Source: Maylandia zebra (Eukaryota > Chordata > Actinopteri > Cichliformes > Cichlidae). Taken from it: 64,000 bases of DNA. Each line of letters starts with the position of its first letter. Position 1 is the stretch's first letter. The notes below the pieces were generated by a model that was given only the letters and a program-made list of their open reading frames with translations, was not told where the DNA came from and searched no databases. The stretch is from NCBI RefSeq assembly GCF_041146795.1, contig NC_135187.1:18882056-18946055 (forward strand), in the 5' to 3' direction. A program made the position numbers and the translations under genes. This document shows positions 1-14,700 of this stretch, in pieces.

Positions 1-142
1 TGCGGGCCACACGATTCTTAAAAGATATGAATGCGTCTCAGCCTTCCACTTAAAGTTGTGCCATTTTTTAAAGTTCGCCCTTTTTCTTGCGTCAGATTCA
101 AGTGTGAGTAGTGCTGCGAGACGGGGGAATAAACACATACAG

Positions 143-251
<109 letters not shown>

Positions 252-954
252 TGAAGGAGAAGGAGAGAGTCTGTTGTGATAGAAAATAATTGAAATAGGG
301 CAAAATAGACATGCAAAAAACGAAGTCACCTTTCTCTTCCAACTGCAAATTATACAGAGAGAACAGAAAGTTGATGAAGTGCAGCACATCCTAAATGTGG
401 CATATTCTGAATTGTTTTTTGGCACCGTTTGACAAAATGACAAAAGCAGTATTTGAACAATAAATCACCCCAAGTAGAATTTAGCTGTGGCTGCTGAACA
501 TTACTTGAAATGTGCCTTTCCCCCCCTTTTTTTTGGTACAAGTGCAGATGTTGGTTAACATAAGTATGCGGAAGCAAATCGCCGCACTTTATCATATGAA
601 AAATGATCCAGTCTCTTCAGTGGTCTGCATTTCTTGACTCAGTCTTTTTGTTAATGTATCCCACATCTCCTCTGGCAATTAGGATGACCTCTAATTAATA
701 TAAGATGAGTTCACCAGGGTCAAAGCAATTTATTTTATGCTCTCTCTCTCTTTTTTTTCCTTTTTCCAGAGGGTAATTATGATCATAAACTATTAACGGA
801 CCATTAACTCGGGCAGGTAAAGCGAAGGCCAGCGGCTGGCATTTCTCTTACTGCAGCCAATTACTAGAGAGAGATTTTCATGTGATTACAACATTAATAC
901 TACTAAACAAAACATGGCCCAGTTCAGGTAGTGTTACTTCTGTGTGCAGCTGCA

Positions 955-1090
955 GGAATCAGAATCAGAAACTTTATTGTCATTGTCATGAGAACAACGA
1001 AATTAAGAATGGTCCCCGATCATTGCATCATCCCTAGCAATATCAAAATATAAATAAAACAATAACAGAAGAACAAAGGAGTGAAGACTG
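955..1090 (-). mobile_element. LINE 3'-tail-like remnant
   Basis: Begins with GAATCAGAATCAGAA then ACTTTATTGTCATTGTCATG, a pattern that recurs in teleost genomes as the 3' end of CR1/L2/Rex1-type LINEs lying in reverse orientation. Only the tail is recognisable. Family assignment is from memory and the right boundary is uncertain. Confidence 0.45.
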
Positions 1091-2041
1091 TGAGGAAGAT
1101 TACAACAAAAAAAAACAAAAAGGAAAGGAACCACAAAAGAAGCAGGAGACTTGCGAGAGAGATTATGATAGTGAGGACAAAGCAAAGATTAACGGACCTA
1201 AAACTTGCAAAGATGGCCTCTCCAAAGGCTCTTGTGATGTGCCTCGCCAAAATAGCCCCCACTCTCATTCTAAGCCTGCTTGACGCAACACTTTCATCTT
1301 CTTGCCTCATAATGCACGCCATCAGATGTCTTTGAAGTCGATGTTCGCATACCTGCATGGCCCCGTAACTCCACACAAGAAAGTAGACCCCCTTGTTACA
1401 GTATGCCAAAGAGTTTGAAAATAGCTGCTGTGTTTTTTAAAATTTTATGCCACAGAGAGACTTTACGGCCGCTAATGCACTCTGGGTCTCAGAAAGCTGC
1501 GGTGGTTCAGGAATAATGAGCAAAGAGGGGTGAGATGGTATGGGAGACATGGATCTCTTCTTACAATAAAGTGGTATTTGGAATAAAAATCTTATAAGAC
1601 ATTGGCTTTTATGTGTGATTCAGTTCTTTGTGTGGGATGGTAACATGTCGGGTGGTAGGACTGTATGTTGTCTACATTTCCTGAGCATTAATATGATTAC
1701 ATTTACCTTTGTTACAACGTAAAGCACTCAGAGCAGAGCATAGTGTTTCTGTAAGTCATAAGTGCCACTTTTATTACTTTTAGTACATTTTTATCACTTT
1801 TTGCACCTCCAAAGTTTCAATATTGTGTTTCAGAGATAAGAAGTTTTAGTAAACAGTAACCAGCTCACAGTCTGAATGATTGTTCACCAAAGGAGACTTA
1901 CCTGAAAATGTCTTTATAAATGTTGTGAGGCTGAAAGGCACGCATTCCTCACATTCTTGTACCTCCTTTGAGCTCTCAGGAAACAGTCATCAGCATTCTT
2001 GTGAATTTCCCGTAATAATCAAGTGTTGTTTCCTCCCGCAG

Positions 2042-5000
2042 GCCAACCTGCCGCTCCTTCAGAGGGAGCTGCTGCACTGTGCCAGGCTGGCCAAGCAGAA
2101 CCCGGCTCAGTACCTGGCCCAGCATGAGCAGCTACTCCTGGACACCAGCACCACCTCCCCAGTAGACTCCTCAGAGCTCTTGCTGGATGTGAATGAGAAC
2201 GGCAAAAGGAGGACACCAGACAGGTGGGTGACTCATAAAACCAGAACATCACTCTCAAATATTACTATTTCATCATTTTAAGTGTTTAATAAATCTTGAT
2301 TTGGGTTGGAATTCTTAGAGGATAGCTGGAATTTGTGGGTAGAGCTTATACATTTACCAGCTCCTGGGATGAAACTTTTTTTTACCCTCTATTGTTTGAG
2401 CTCATGCATAAATCCCTTTGAGGATGCCTGCATCCCCATGCGCCCCTGCATTACTCCACAGACACAAGCTGAGCTAACGCAAGGCAATAGTGTCATGTGC
2501 AAATGTATGTACGGGAAGCGTCTGCCAGTGCGCCACCGGGTCTCATGATGTGCTCCGTTGGACAGCTCAGCTCCTGGCTTCTGCTCTTAATGGGCCAGAA
2601 CTGAGGAGAACATGAGATGGGAAAAGTAGACCTGGCTACACCCAGGCACACATACGCAGGGAAAAAAGACGGAAGACAGCTGTGCCGTAATGAAAAGCAT
2701 GAATAGATGTGTCACTGAATGTGTATGAAGCCCTCCGATTTGTGTGTTTTTGATTCCAAACTTATAAAGTTATTTCCACGCTTGCTCGGGTGTGTAAGTA
2801 CAAAGTGTGTGCCTGTGTTTGTACGAGTCTCCACATCACTTCAACTCCCCCCACCCCAGCCAAATCATTACATCCGTTTGCTGTCACGGACTTTGGTAAT
2901 GACTCAATGTTGCTTGCTCTAATGGACAAGCACTGAGACGTTCCATCCAGAAACACACAGCGCCGTAAAAAAAGGGGGGGAAAAGCTATCTTCCTCTCTG
3001 TCTGGCACAGAAAAAATCTGTCCAGACCAATGGTGTGTGTAAGTGCATGTTCAAGAATGTAGCTCATTTGCTGCCCCAGTAAAACAAATTTGAGGTGATA
3101 GAGCTGCGATATGAACAAACCATAAGATCAGACTATAAATCTAGAGTTTGGCTTTACACTCTTCTCTAATCAGAATAACAGAGGCTAACAAGCCTGCAGC
3201 AAAGTCTATTAGACATGCACAGACCCATACAGAACTGGGTTTTTTTTGCACTGGAGTTTGTGAACATATATCTGATGTGGGAGCTGCAGACTACAATGTA
3301 TGTATTGTTTTGTGAAATAAAATCCCCGGGGGTCAGAATTTTTAATACAGGCAGGGGAGACGGAAATGTACATTTTATATTTGCTGAGGGACAAAAATGC
3401 TGAATGTGATATTAATAATTCTCACCTCTCTTTTCCCCAAACACTCGGCTATGCAGACTTTTTCTGTAATACCTGCACATTTGCAGGGCGTCTGGTGCAT
3501 AGGGGAGTGAGCTTAGTAGAAAAGGTGCGCGTATAAATGTGAGAGGGAATATGCGGAAGGTGGGGGGGGAGTAGGCATCTGTATTCAGTGTGAAAACGCA
3601 GTCTTTGTGTGAATGCGTGTGTCTGTGTTTGTGCACGATTCTGGATCCAGTGTGAACGTGTGAGCGTGCTTTGTGTGTACGTGCGTGTGGTGTATGTGTG
3701 TGTGTGTGTGTGTCTCTGCGTGAGCGTGTGTGTGCCTAGGGAGATGGGCTGATAACACATACAGATGAGGCTCCAGCACCAATATGGCTGGCTAAGCACC
3801 TCTGGTTTCTGCTTACCCTGCTCTGCACTTATTGGAGCCTGTGTCAGAATATTGGAATTTGAATGAGAATTCTTAATTACAGACAACAATGCACTATCAA
3901 TGCATTCTGATTAATACCATCGCCTGCAGAAAACAGACCAGGAAAATTAGAGTATAGCCTTAGATACTGTGTATGCTCAAAAAGCCAGTATTTAAATATC
4001 GTCTGAGAGTACAGTATTACTGATGATCGTACTCTAATAGCAATGCCTCTGTGCACATTACATTTTAGTGCATTTCCAGAATATTAATTCCATCTGTGGC
4101 ATACAGCATAATCATACACAACAGGCTATTTCTTCCTTCCAAAAGAAATCTAGTCAGTAAATAATATTCCTGCATTGTTTCAAATTTAAAGTTAAATAAA
4201 CATATTAAAAATATAAATTGGTGCCTTTTAATCGCATCACCGTAAAGAAAATTTTAACTGTATTCAAAAATAAGCGCGCAAATTACCACGTGTGTATCGT
4301 TTAACAGGGCGTGCACACCGGGGTATTGCACAGGTGACTGTAAATGTGTTCACAGGCGTATACTTTAGTGCCTGTAGATATAAATATTGTTGCAGTAGCA
4401 AGGCTGGGCAGAAAAGAGTGGGGGGGTGGGGGTGGATGGATGAGTCGAGGGAGACGGAGAGATGGACGGATGCAAGGGAAAGAGCATATGGAGAGCTGTG
4501 GATGAGCATTAGGAGCCCATAAAAACAGCTCATTAAGAAGTTCAATCTGTTCATCGGAGAGAGAGAGAGAGGGAGATGGGAACGGAGAGGAGAGAGGCAG
4601 ACAGAGAGAGAGAGAGAGAGGAAACTGGTGGACTGCAGATAGCGGGGGAGGTTGGCAAGTTGTAACTGTGAAGTGACAAAAGTGAGAACACACACAAAAA
4701 GGCATACAGAGCACACGTGTGAGAGCGTGCTCACACAATAACACACCTGGCCACATTAATCTTTGGAAGCAGGCTAACAAAAATCCACCTGATCCCCTGA
4801 AAACTACTTGTGTGAGTATGTATGCAAGCATGCGAGCACACACATTCAGGCTTATTTGTGTGTGTGTCTGTGAATAGACATGTTTTCAATAAAAAAATTC
4901 CAAAAGGAATCCAGGAAAAGTAGCCTTTCATTGCAAGTGCTTTGTCTGGTAGGTTGGACTCAAATATTTCCAACAGCACAAGGGGGCGGACCAGTTGTTG

Positions 5001-8000
5001 TACTGATATGCTTCAGGTCTGGCTCTTGTATGAAATAACTGTAACAAACACATTTTGTATCACTTATTTTTACAAAATAGGTGTGATGTAAATATCACAC
5101 TGATTTGTTCCTGTGTCGTCCGCTCTCCTCTCTTTTATTTCCTTTTTTCCCAATCCAATGCACCTCAGGAAGCCTTTTGTTATCTGCAGAGCTGTCACTA
5201 GAAATTGTTCGAGCTTGGTAATAACAGCAAAGATTTATGCCAGCTTTGGCCCTGTATTCTGTCTAAAATATTAAAACAAGTGAAAAATGCTGCCGGTACT
5301 TAAAAAAAAAAGAAACTAAGAAAAAAATTACGACCTTATTAAATAAGGAAATTATCCCACGTCACTGTTTGAAAGAGTCTAAGCAACAACGACAGCCACA
5401 TTACTCATTTGTCTGCATCTCCACTCAGAACCAAAGAGAACGGCTTTGAACGAGACAGCGCTCTGCATCCGGACGTTCACCCCAGCAAACGGCCCTGCAC
5501 TATAAGTCCTGCCCAGCGTTTCAGCCCATCCAATGGACTCTCCTACCAACCCAATGGTCTGCCTCACCCAGGCCCACTCCCTCCACAGCACTACAGGCTA
5601 GACGACATGGCCATTGCCCATCACTACCGCGACACCTACAGACACCCGGCGTCTAATCACCGAGAGATCCGGGAGAGAGCAAGGCCCATTGGTGAGGATA
5701 CTGAGGATTACATTTGTGTACACGACTGTATATCTCAGAGCACAAGATCACTTTACATACATTTCACCGGTTTCTCATATCTTTATAGTCCACTGAGATG
5801 AATAACTATTACAATAATCAATCAGATTATCATTATAATCAGTGAGACTCAGAAGCCACAGACGTCATAAAAAGTGAGATACATTAACACTCCGCAGACG
5901 CACATTTAGATGTGAGATCATCATATTAGATCCTTTTTTCTTTTTGCATAAAGCTGGCCTTGATGAAGCTGTGATAATGACTTGGGCTCTATTTTAAAAA
6001 TAGGAGACACATTTAGCATGTCTCACCTTGTGATGGATGTTTACTGGAGGAGAAGCTCAGTCATCTGAGTCCTGCCCTCGGGGTGGGAGAGCGATATGGA
6101 GATAGCAGAGAAAAGGGGGAGTGTGGGAGCAGGGAAAAGAAATGAATAGAGAAAGAGTGCCAAACTGAATTCAAATGAAAAGGGGAGCAAAGGCTTGATG
6201 GAGTAATTGATTGTGTCATGCTGAGTTGCTGTTTGCTTATCTGTCTATCTTTCATTCTTGCAGGTATGCATGCAGGTACCAGGCAGGAGGAAGTGATTGA
6301 CCACAGGCTGACAGACAGAGAATGGGCTGAGGAGTGGAAGCACCTTGACCATGTAAGAAAAGTAATAACAATTTTATTACTATACTCTACAGTTTTGTCT
6401 TTGTAAGTTCTCTGAGTATCAGTTCGTATGAAATTGTTATCTAGCAGATCTTGTGGCGAGTCTTTATTAAAGTTTGGATGCTTTTAAGTTTCTTTATGAG
6501 CTCAGTCAAAACGATGTTTGAAATTACATGTATGTGACGAACCCTACCCTTGACAAAGACACCTTCTTTGAATTCAAACCAGCCCATTCATCCTGTCTAT
6601 GTGTAAACTCAGCGCTGTGTCTGCTCCCTGTCACCTCCAGCTGCTCAACTGCATCATGGACATGGTGGAAAAAACAAGGCGCTCACTGACGGTACTGCGG
6701 CGGTGCCAGGAGGCTGACCGTGAGGAGCTCAACTACTGGATCCGACGATACAGCGATGCCGAGGAGCAGAAGAAAGGCGCTGTTAGCGGGCAGTCAAGGC
6801 AGCAGAGCCCTGCAGCACAAGAAAACACAACTTCAGGTATGGATTCACTTACATGCCCGAAGTATTATTGTTAAATTATAATTAATATGCATGTCTGCCG
6901 GTTTTAAGCTTGTTGTTCATCTTTTAAGACTACTGATTTTCAGTTTTTTGGTGTAATCTGTGCAACTTTAATTGTTCTTTAAAGGTATCTATATTAAATA
7001 CAGACTCTAAAGGTGTCAGCTGATGTGCATTACCTTGCAGTCTGTTAGGTCTCTTAAAGCAAGGATTATACTCTGCAACCTTCTGAGAGGGTTTGTGCAG
7101 ACCTCCATGTGCCTGCCTGTTTTTGTGACCACACAGACTTATCTGTGGAGAATTTATATGACAATGTGCCAACTAGGCATGTGCCCAGCCAGGAGACTTC
7201 AAAGAAGTAAAACAGAAATGACTGTTGGGTCTCCAGCTGTCCCTGTCTGCAATGGAATATATCCGAGGCTTAAGGCTCGGAAGTTTTTAAACCACTATTA
7301 AAGAAGCTCAAATCTAAAATGAGTCCAAAATTAATTATTATTAGCTGTAAGATCTTTGTTGTATTTTATGAATTAATAATATTGCGTGTGGAGTCCCCCA
7401 GAGTTCAAATCTAGGCCCCCTATTTTTACATTAAATATGTGTACACTGGCTGATAATAAGTCAGTTTCATTGCACTGGTCTCAAAAAGTCCTTTGGAACA
7501 TAGAAAAAAAGCCAAAATGTTAACACACACACACACAGTTTTGTGTACTATGCCATTGATGGATCTCTGGTTACCACGTCTGTATGTTTGTGTCTTTCCA
7601 GAAATTCACCGGGAGCTCCTGCACCGGCCTGTCTCTGGCTACGTCCCTGAAGAGATCTGGAAAAAAGCTGGTGAGCAGCACTCCCATGCCTCTGATCAGT
7701 GCACGTAAACACAGTTCCTCTATTTTTCCTCTAATCTGTCTGAAGGCTTTATGCTTTATGGAACTCGAGGCCATGTTTAGGTAGATGAACGAGAAAGGCT
7801 CCTTTAAACCTGCTCTCTCCCCTTTTCATCTCAGTGTAGTCTATTGTCTGCAACACAAAACCTTGCTAGATTTGCATTAAAGTCAGGTTATCTATATCTG
7901 ATTCTGTAGGAAGTTTCATCACTACGCACTGCACACTCAGAATATGATGTCAGGCCTTACAAGGATTTTATTGCAGTCAAATAAGGGACATAAGGAGCTT

Positions 8001-11000
8001 TTACAGCTGGCCCAGTGGTCTCCTGTCAAAAGTGGCAAGATTTGGTTTCAATTTGCTTTTGGCACTTTTTTTATCCCCTTAATGAGAGACACTGCAGCTA
8101 TCCTACTTAACAGTTTAGAAACTCCTTAATGTTTTAATAACCCGAGTAAAATCAGCACTTGCATTCATTTTTTTATAGCTTATACAAACAGCATTGTGTC
8201 ACTGTTATCACTCTGAAAACCTGAGGGTTCACTCTTTGAGATTTTGTATTCTCCACCAGTGATACAGTATATCTGCCTTTTAAACCCCCTGGAGAAAAGA
8301 AATTGTCCCCTTGCTTGACCAAGCATGATGTGTGAGATACTCAGAACAAGTAATATGCATTTAAATTGAACTGAGTATCACCATCGGGACTCTGCCTCCT
8401 CTCCAGTACTCTCTTTCCCCTCACCAGCTTTGATCGATCTTCCATCTAAGGCATTTGGTGTGTAATCACAATTCCATGCACAAGGCATATATCACAAGGC
8501 ACCGGGGCAATTTCCATGACTTCAAGCAGCATAGTAGGTTAAAGACAAAAGCACCCTGGTTTAAAAACTCGCCTCAATCACAGTGGAGAGAAAATGTTTC
8601 TGTCTTTATAAAAGCATGCAGTCGGTCTGATATCGAAAACAGATTTTACATTTTTAACGCCGGTGTAATATGTACTAAGAAAGTGAAGCATATTTGTCAG
8701 GCATAAAGCTGTATTTTATCTTTTGTCTGTCAGATAAAAGGTGCCTCTTACTTTTCACTCTATTTGCCTTATCCTCAGTATTTTCCGTTATCCATTTCAT
8801 TCATATTCTGGCTTAGGAGAGACTGATTTAAATGTGACCCGGGGAGGATTGCAAAATAGGATTTTTAACACAATGGAGTGCAGCGGCGAATACGTCTGTT
8901 TGAAATGGGCAAAATGTTTACAGTTGGTGATAAATATTCAAGCACCTTGCACGGTGTCCTACCGGTTTCCCACTTCCCCTCACCACATGGGCCTCTGGGA
9001 TCACAATGGAAATGCATAATTTAAATATAAATTGCCTGATTTGCATACACAATTAGTCAAGTTACAGGCTTGATGGGAGCAAACAAAAAAGCCCTCCTTT
9101 TGCTTTGACGTTCTGTAGGAATTCCACCGCTTAACACCCACGCGGAAGGTTATTCATTCCTCAAAACAAGGATAAAATAACATATTGCTCCGGCTGAAAA
9201 GCACGTTTTGTGAGTGATTACCTGCGATTAATCAGCTCGTGTTCTCGTGAGAATATCCTCGGGATATTCTTTTCCAAATTATAATATATAAGATCAAGAT
9301 CTTCCAGGAACATTGAACTTTACATTAATATGTCACACACTGATGTAAATATGCCTATTTAGACATTTAAAAGGTTCTTAAAAAGAAATTAATCAGTGTT
9401 TGAACGAAATCGTAATAGTTTAATTAAATCAGCTGACGAGTGTCCCCGTTATCCTGTCAGCCTACAACATTTAGACTTGATGTGCTCTTAAATCTTGTCA
9501 GATATTAAATAAATGATAAAATACTAATATTAAATATTCTAAGCTGAAAGTTGGCCTTGAAATATAAAATAAACATGAATAGTTAAAGTAGTTTTCTTTG
9601 CCGTGTGAAATAATCCATTGCAGATTTTGTTTTCTAGTTTGCATCTTCTAGATGTGTTAAAACAGTGATGCAAGTTTAGACATAGTGTGCATTTAAAACA
9701 TGCATGTTTGGACTGATGGAGTAATTGAATTCATCTGTAGTTGGAGAAATATTTTTTTTTTGTTGTAATTTGTTGCTTTGTTTGATTCTCCCATAAATAA
9801 ATACAGACAGCAGGAGAGCTGAGTAGCGAAAACATTTGTGTGCAGTTGAGTTTAGCACGTGCTGCGGACTTAAACACACATCAAGACGAGCTCAGCCTGC
9901 AGCTCATTGAACGCGCTTTAGCTAGGAGAGAGCGCAAGAGAGGTTTTCTACTGAGATGTTTTGCAGACTCCCATTGGTTGTTAAAGTGGGAGTGAGTTGC
10001 AGTCTCTGCTGTTGCCACATTTTGAGATATTGCTGTGGAGTCAGCCCTTATGGGTCTCTTGCAGTTGCCTGTCTTGCTGCCTCAGAAGCTGAGCATCTGA
10101 CTGAAAGCATAACAGGAAAAAAAAAAAGCTTCTAGCCAGAATATGAAAACTGCTCATCCACGCAACTTCAGACTCAGCACTGCTCTCTCCTAAGTAGATG
10201 GGATGAACGACTGGAGAGCAGAACGAAAACCTGACAGAGACACAAACAAGCACAATGAGACTGTGAATATGCTAAAGGGTTGTTTAGAATGGCATATAGC
10301 AATTTGGAATCAGCAGCAGCGAGTATGTTATTCCTGTTTAAAAAACGATGGTGTACTCGTACTGAAAATACAGTCCAGTGAAAAATGCACGCGCTACATT
10401 GCAGGTACGGGAGGCTTGACTTCCTCTGTCTCCACACTCTTTCCAGAAGAGGCTGTGAATGAGGTGAAGCGGCAGGCCATGTCAGAGCTGCAGAAAGCCG
10501 TGTCAGAGGCCGAGCGCAAGGCTCACGAAATGATCAGCAGCGAGCGGGCCAAGATGGAGCGAACAGTGGCCGAAGCCAAGCGCCAGGCAGCCGAAGAGGC
10601 GCTCTCCATAATCAACCAGCAGGAGGATTCCAGCGAGGTAGAAGCGAATGTACACATTCTCAGTCTTTCATCATCAGTGTCATTATCGTCTTTTTGTGTC
10701 TGGCTTTTGATGCAAGCTGTGGTGGATTATACAGATGCTGTGGGTTTTTTATTACTATTTTAGAAAAAATATTACATAGTGCACATTTTTGTAAAACCTG
10801 ATTATCCACCCCTTATGTGTTAGTGCATATGGAAGAGCAAAATGAAGTAAGGCAAGGATAATCAAGCACCTATTACCCCCGAGTAGCTACTTTACAGTGC
10901 TTGGAAGGGTGCTACCATTTGAGCTGAGAGGAAATAAGTAAAAGCATTTGGTAATCTCCATTAGAGACCTGAAAGTTTAATCATTTAACTGAGAGGGAAC

Positions 11001-11780
11001 TCTGCCGTTCATGTGACATTAATTGCAGGAGCGATGTTTGTAACAGAGAAGCGCCCCAGAGGAGAACTTTCAGAGGTTGTTTATAACTTTGTTCTCCTCT
11101 TTCCTCTGGCTATGCAGGCGCCCTGACATGCTCTCCTTGCGGTTTCCAAGATATATAAGTGGCTCTAAGTGTAACAAGAGATTTTTTTTTTATCTGTCTG
11201 TGGTTTGGGTCAGGCTTAAGCGCCAAGCATAGAAGTAGAGGCTTCTTTCATGGTATCCTGTGTGGTGTACCACTTTCTGCTGCTAATCTTCACGTTGTAT
11301 TTGCCAGTTCCCAGTTTAATGTGGAATTTTCTTTACTTTTGGTTACAATGTGTGATTAGATTTTCATGTGAAAAGAGCATTAAACCATTACAAATTGGTT
11401 TTTGTCTGACTGCTACTTTTTGGAGTTATTTGACTTTGTCTCTTTCTGTCCGTCAGAGCTGCTGGAACTGCGGACGCAAGGCCAGTGAGACATGCAGCGG
11501 CTGCAACACGGCACGCTACTGCGGCTCCTTCTGCCAGCATAAAGACTGGGAGAAGCATCACCATGTGTGCGGTCAGACCCTGCAGGCTCAGCAGCAGCAG
11601 CAGGCCAGCCAGCAGCAGGGAGGGGTTCCGGGTTCAGAGACCCCCGCTCCCATCAGCTCCTCCGCTTGCACCCCAAGCAGCGGGACCGGGAGTCCGGCTG
11701 CTACCCCCCCTGCTGCCACCCCTCGCTCATCCACCCCTAGCACCCCGTCCTCCTCTGCCCTTGATGGCACACCACGCTAA
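2042..11780 (+). CDS. runx1t1: runx1t1 (ETO/MTG8) transcriptional co-repressor, 3' seven coding exons
   Basis: MTG/ETO-family nuclear co-repressor that bridges DNA-bound factors to NCoR/SMRT and histone deacetylases. Coding exons, all with AG/GT borders: 2042-2223, 5429-5691, 6264-6352, 6641-6836, 7602-7670, 10447-10637, 11457-11780. Phases join cleanly over 1314 nt (437 residues plus TAA at 11778-11780). The first exon opens at a codon boundary ([16 protein letters not shown]). Exons 3-4 carry the NHR2 oligomerisation helix ([29 protein letters not shown]), exon 6 the charged NHR3 helix ([19 protein letters not shown]), and exon 7 the NHR4 MYND finger with ligands C2, C5, C13, C16, C22, C26, H34 and C38 of that exon, then a Q-rich and a Ser/Thr/Pro-rich tail. 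The [13 protein letters not shown] and [10 protein letters not shown] stretches fit RUNX1T1 better than CBFA2T2 or CBFA2T3. NHR1/TAFH is upstream of the window, so the gene is partial only because of the window edge. Confidence 0.95.
4550..4622. repeat. GA-rich purine tract
   Basis: Imperfect (GA)n, interrupted by GGGAGATGGG and similar runs, inside the first visible runx1t1 intron. Low-complexity sequence. Confidence 0.85.
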
Positions 11781-14700
11781 GAAACTCACACAGAGGTAGG
11801 AGGCAAAGGCTTCCCAGGTGTAACAGCCAGCCCACAACCCGACAACTACCGTGGCTGTCTACATTGCCCTGCAAAGATGCTTAGATACTAGAATGAGACG
11901 GCAATACTTCTATCTTGCAGCGTAGTCATAGAAGGAGGAAGTCCATAATCAGGTCATATTGACTTGCCATGACTTTAAAGAAACACAAAGATATTCTTTG
12001 TTTTGAATGAATGAATTTAAAAGTTGACATTCTTTTACTGTTACACTTGCTATTCTTGTTGACTGTTTGTCCTTGTACCTGTTGTTGTTAAAGTTGTCGT
12101 CATTGTAGCTTATCTTATTTTCCCCTGTAAATATGAAGAGACTGATCAGAGATAGCCGTGAACTCAAGACAAGTATATCTGACCTGCCCTTTTCAAATGT
12201 TTTTATTTTTCATCCTGGAGTCAGTGGTTATTTCCTTCCTGTACACGAGACTAGTCAACCTCAGACATTTATCAAACAGCATATCACGGGGAATGTAACT
12301 GTCTCAGAGAAAACTTTGGGATAAGAGAGATATTAGATTTAAAAATCCTGAAAGACACACAAAAGGATGAATAAGCATGTTTGCTGCCTGGAGAGGGGAG
12401 AGGGGATGGACTGAATCTCCGGCCCACAGACCGCCACGAAACGGGCAGATGTGCAGCAGATTGCCAGCTGTTCAACTGATGTTATTTCCCTCTCACTTGT
12501 AATAATATCCAGGTCAGTGGTCTGGGAAATACAAATCCATTTCTCTGATGTAAAAGGAAGAATTCTTGGATAAGATACAAAAACCTTGCACACTTGGAGG
12601 ACGGACCAAATACAACTCGATCGCTCGGTGGGTCACAGACGCTCTCAAACAGGAAGTGAAGTCATCAACCCACTGGCAAGACTGTCAAATGACCTCGACA
12701 GCAGGCTCGGGAAACATAGACTCGCCCCAGACAACCTCCCCTCCTATCTCGACTCTGACAACATTTTTCATCTTTCTTCACATTCTTACTCGTTTTCTGT
12801 AGATGTCATGGTGTTTAAGACTTCTGTCCTGTGGTGTCACCAATGGTTATTTATTGTATATGTGTTGGACAATTGTGACAATGCATAGTACTTCAACCAG
12901 TCACAACTCTAAGTCCTTCATAACTCTTTCTCTCTAGCTGGTGCAAAAAGAGATAAAAAAAAAAAAAAAGAAGTGTTATCTTTTCTTTTTTTTCTTCCCC
13001 AAGCTGCTTCTTTTCTATTCTGTGTATAAGTGGTAGATTCCTTGTAGTTCTATAAGTTTTCCTTCCCTACGTCCTCAAGAAAAGACACAAGCTATATCTC
13101 AGAGCTGCTACTTGAGTCCGACCCAGATCTTTTCTGAGAACTAGCATGTTGCGCGGAATGCTAACCTAAATGTTTTGTAAAAGGGACATACATAAATGTA
13201 TTTGCACTGTCACAGAGGTTATCTCGGCATGCTTCTTTTCAGCATACTTGTGTTGTCGGTATAGAGCCATAACTCATCAAGTCATTTTGTATGTAGTATT
13301 AGCATCTTCTATTCTCACTTTCTCTGGATGGGAGGAGATGGAAAAACGTAAACCACCAAACCCATTCCGTTTTTCTTTTTCTCTTTTTTTCAGTTTTGTT
13401 TTTTTTTACTCTGCGTGCTAAGAAGAGCAGCCATTACGTCTTTTTTTTCCGTTGTTGTTGTTTAAATAGTTACAACAGTGCATGCACATTACTGAACGTT
13501 TGTTAAATATTTGTTATTTTTTAGAAAAAACTGAAAAAACAACCAAAAAAATTATAATAATAATTTTTAAAAAACAATACAAAAAAAATATTCTAACAAA
13601 CTAACTTTCCAAATGCAGAGGTGTAGACTCCGATTGACAGCTTTAACACTGCAAAGCACCAGGTAACACGCAGTATTAACACAAGAGTTAAACATAAAAA
13701 CACCAAAAACAGCCAAAGACTGACACCAAGGACCAAAATCCTGATTTAAACGATTTTTGAAAAGAGGTTTGTCCACTCAGACATTCAGGCATTCGTTTCT
13801 CCAGCTTTTGTTCATATTTCCATGAACAAAAAGAAAAAGGATTCATTTATCTTTACCGTATTCTGGAAACCACGAGCACTCGTCTCACATTGTGGAATAA
13901 GAAGGTGTGAATTGACCCCGATGAGCGTGCAGAGCGGAGATACACTTTAACTGCAGCAATAATAGCTAATGTGACACAAACGCAACTTCTGAAACCATTT
14001 TTGAAGCGATTCTCGAGATTTCTTTCCTTTTTTTTTTTTTTACACATTTTTTCATTACACAACTGTCAGATTCAGTGCCCATTTCAGCTTTAAGCAGTTA
14101 AGTTTTTGATTCGCAGAGGTAAATGTGAGACTGGGCTTTCACACCAACGCCATTGTACTGTATTTATTTATTTATATCATTTGGGTTAATCCATCGCAAT
14201 TTTGTCGAAAACCTTTAGCGTAAATCAGACAAACCTCTCAATCGCAGTAAGAGAGCACTTACCCCGACACTCACCCCAAACACCTTGGTGCTACACAGAA
14301 GCGCGTTACAAATTCTGACCTCAAGGAACAAGTGGAGGCCCACAAAGGTTTCGGGGCAGTTTGCTCCCTCTGTACTTCCTCATCTCTCCCTCCTTGTCTA
14401 ACTACAACATACACTTGCATTCTTGACTTTAAAGGGTTAAACAATCCAAAAAGGTGTCTGACACCCTACTAGCGAATTCTCAGAAGCTGTGAAGAAACAG
14501 CCAAGCTGTTTTAACACTAGTGTATTTAAAGGTATACAACAAATAATGTATGTGTTCATAATTTTCAGGGCAAAATCTGGGTTTAAAAAGAAAAAAAAGA
14601 GAAAAAAAAGTTAGGAAACACGATCATTCAATGATGCTTTGAGAAGCGTTATTGTTATTTTATTTTATTTTTTTCCCTCCTCTATGTGTGTTTTGCTACA

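Noticed and set aside
5692-5801. Frame continuing past the runx1t1 exon at 5429-5691
   Set aside because: Reads through a good donor (G|GTGAGG); the next exon joins in phase at 6264.
10203-10446. In-frame extension upstream of the runx1t1 NHR3 exon
   Set aside because: Intron read-through; the acceptor cag at 10444-10446 joins in phase with the previous exon and the extension has no family similarity.
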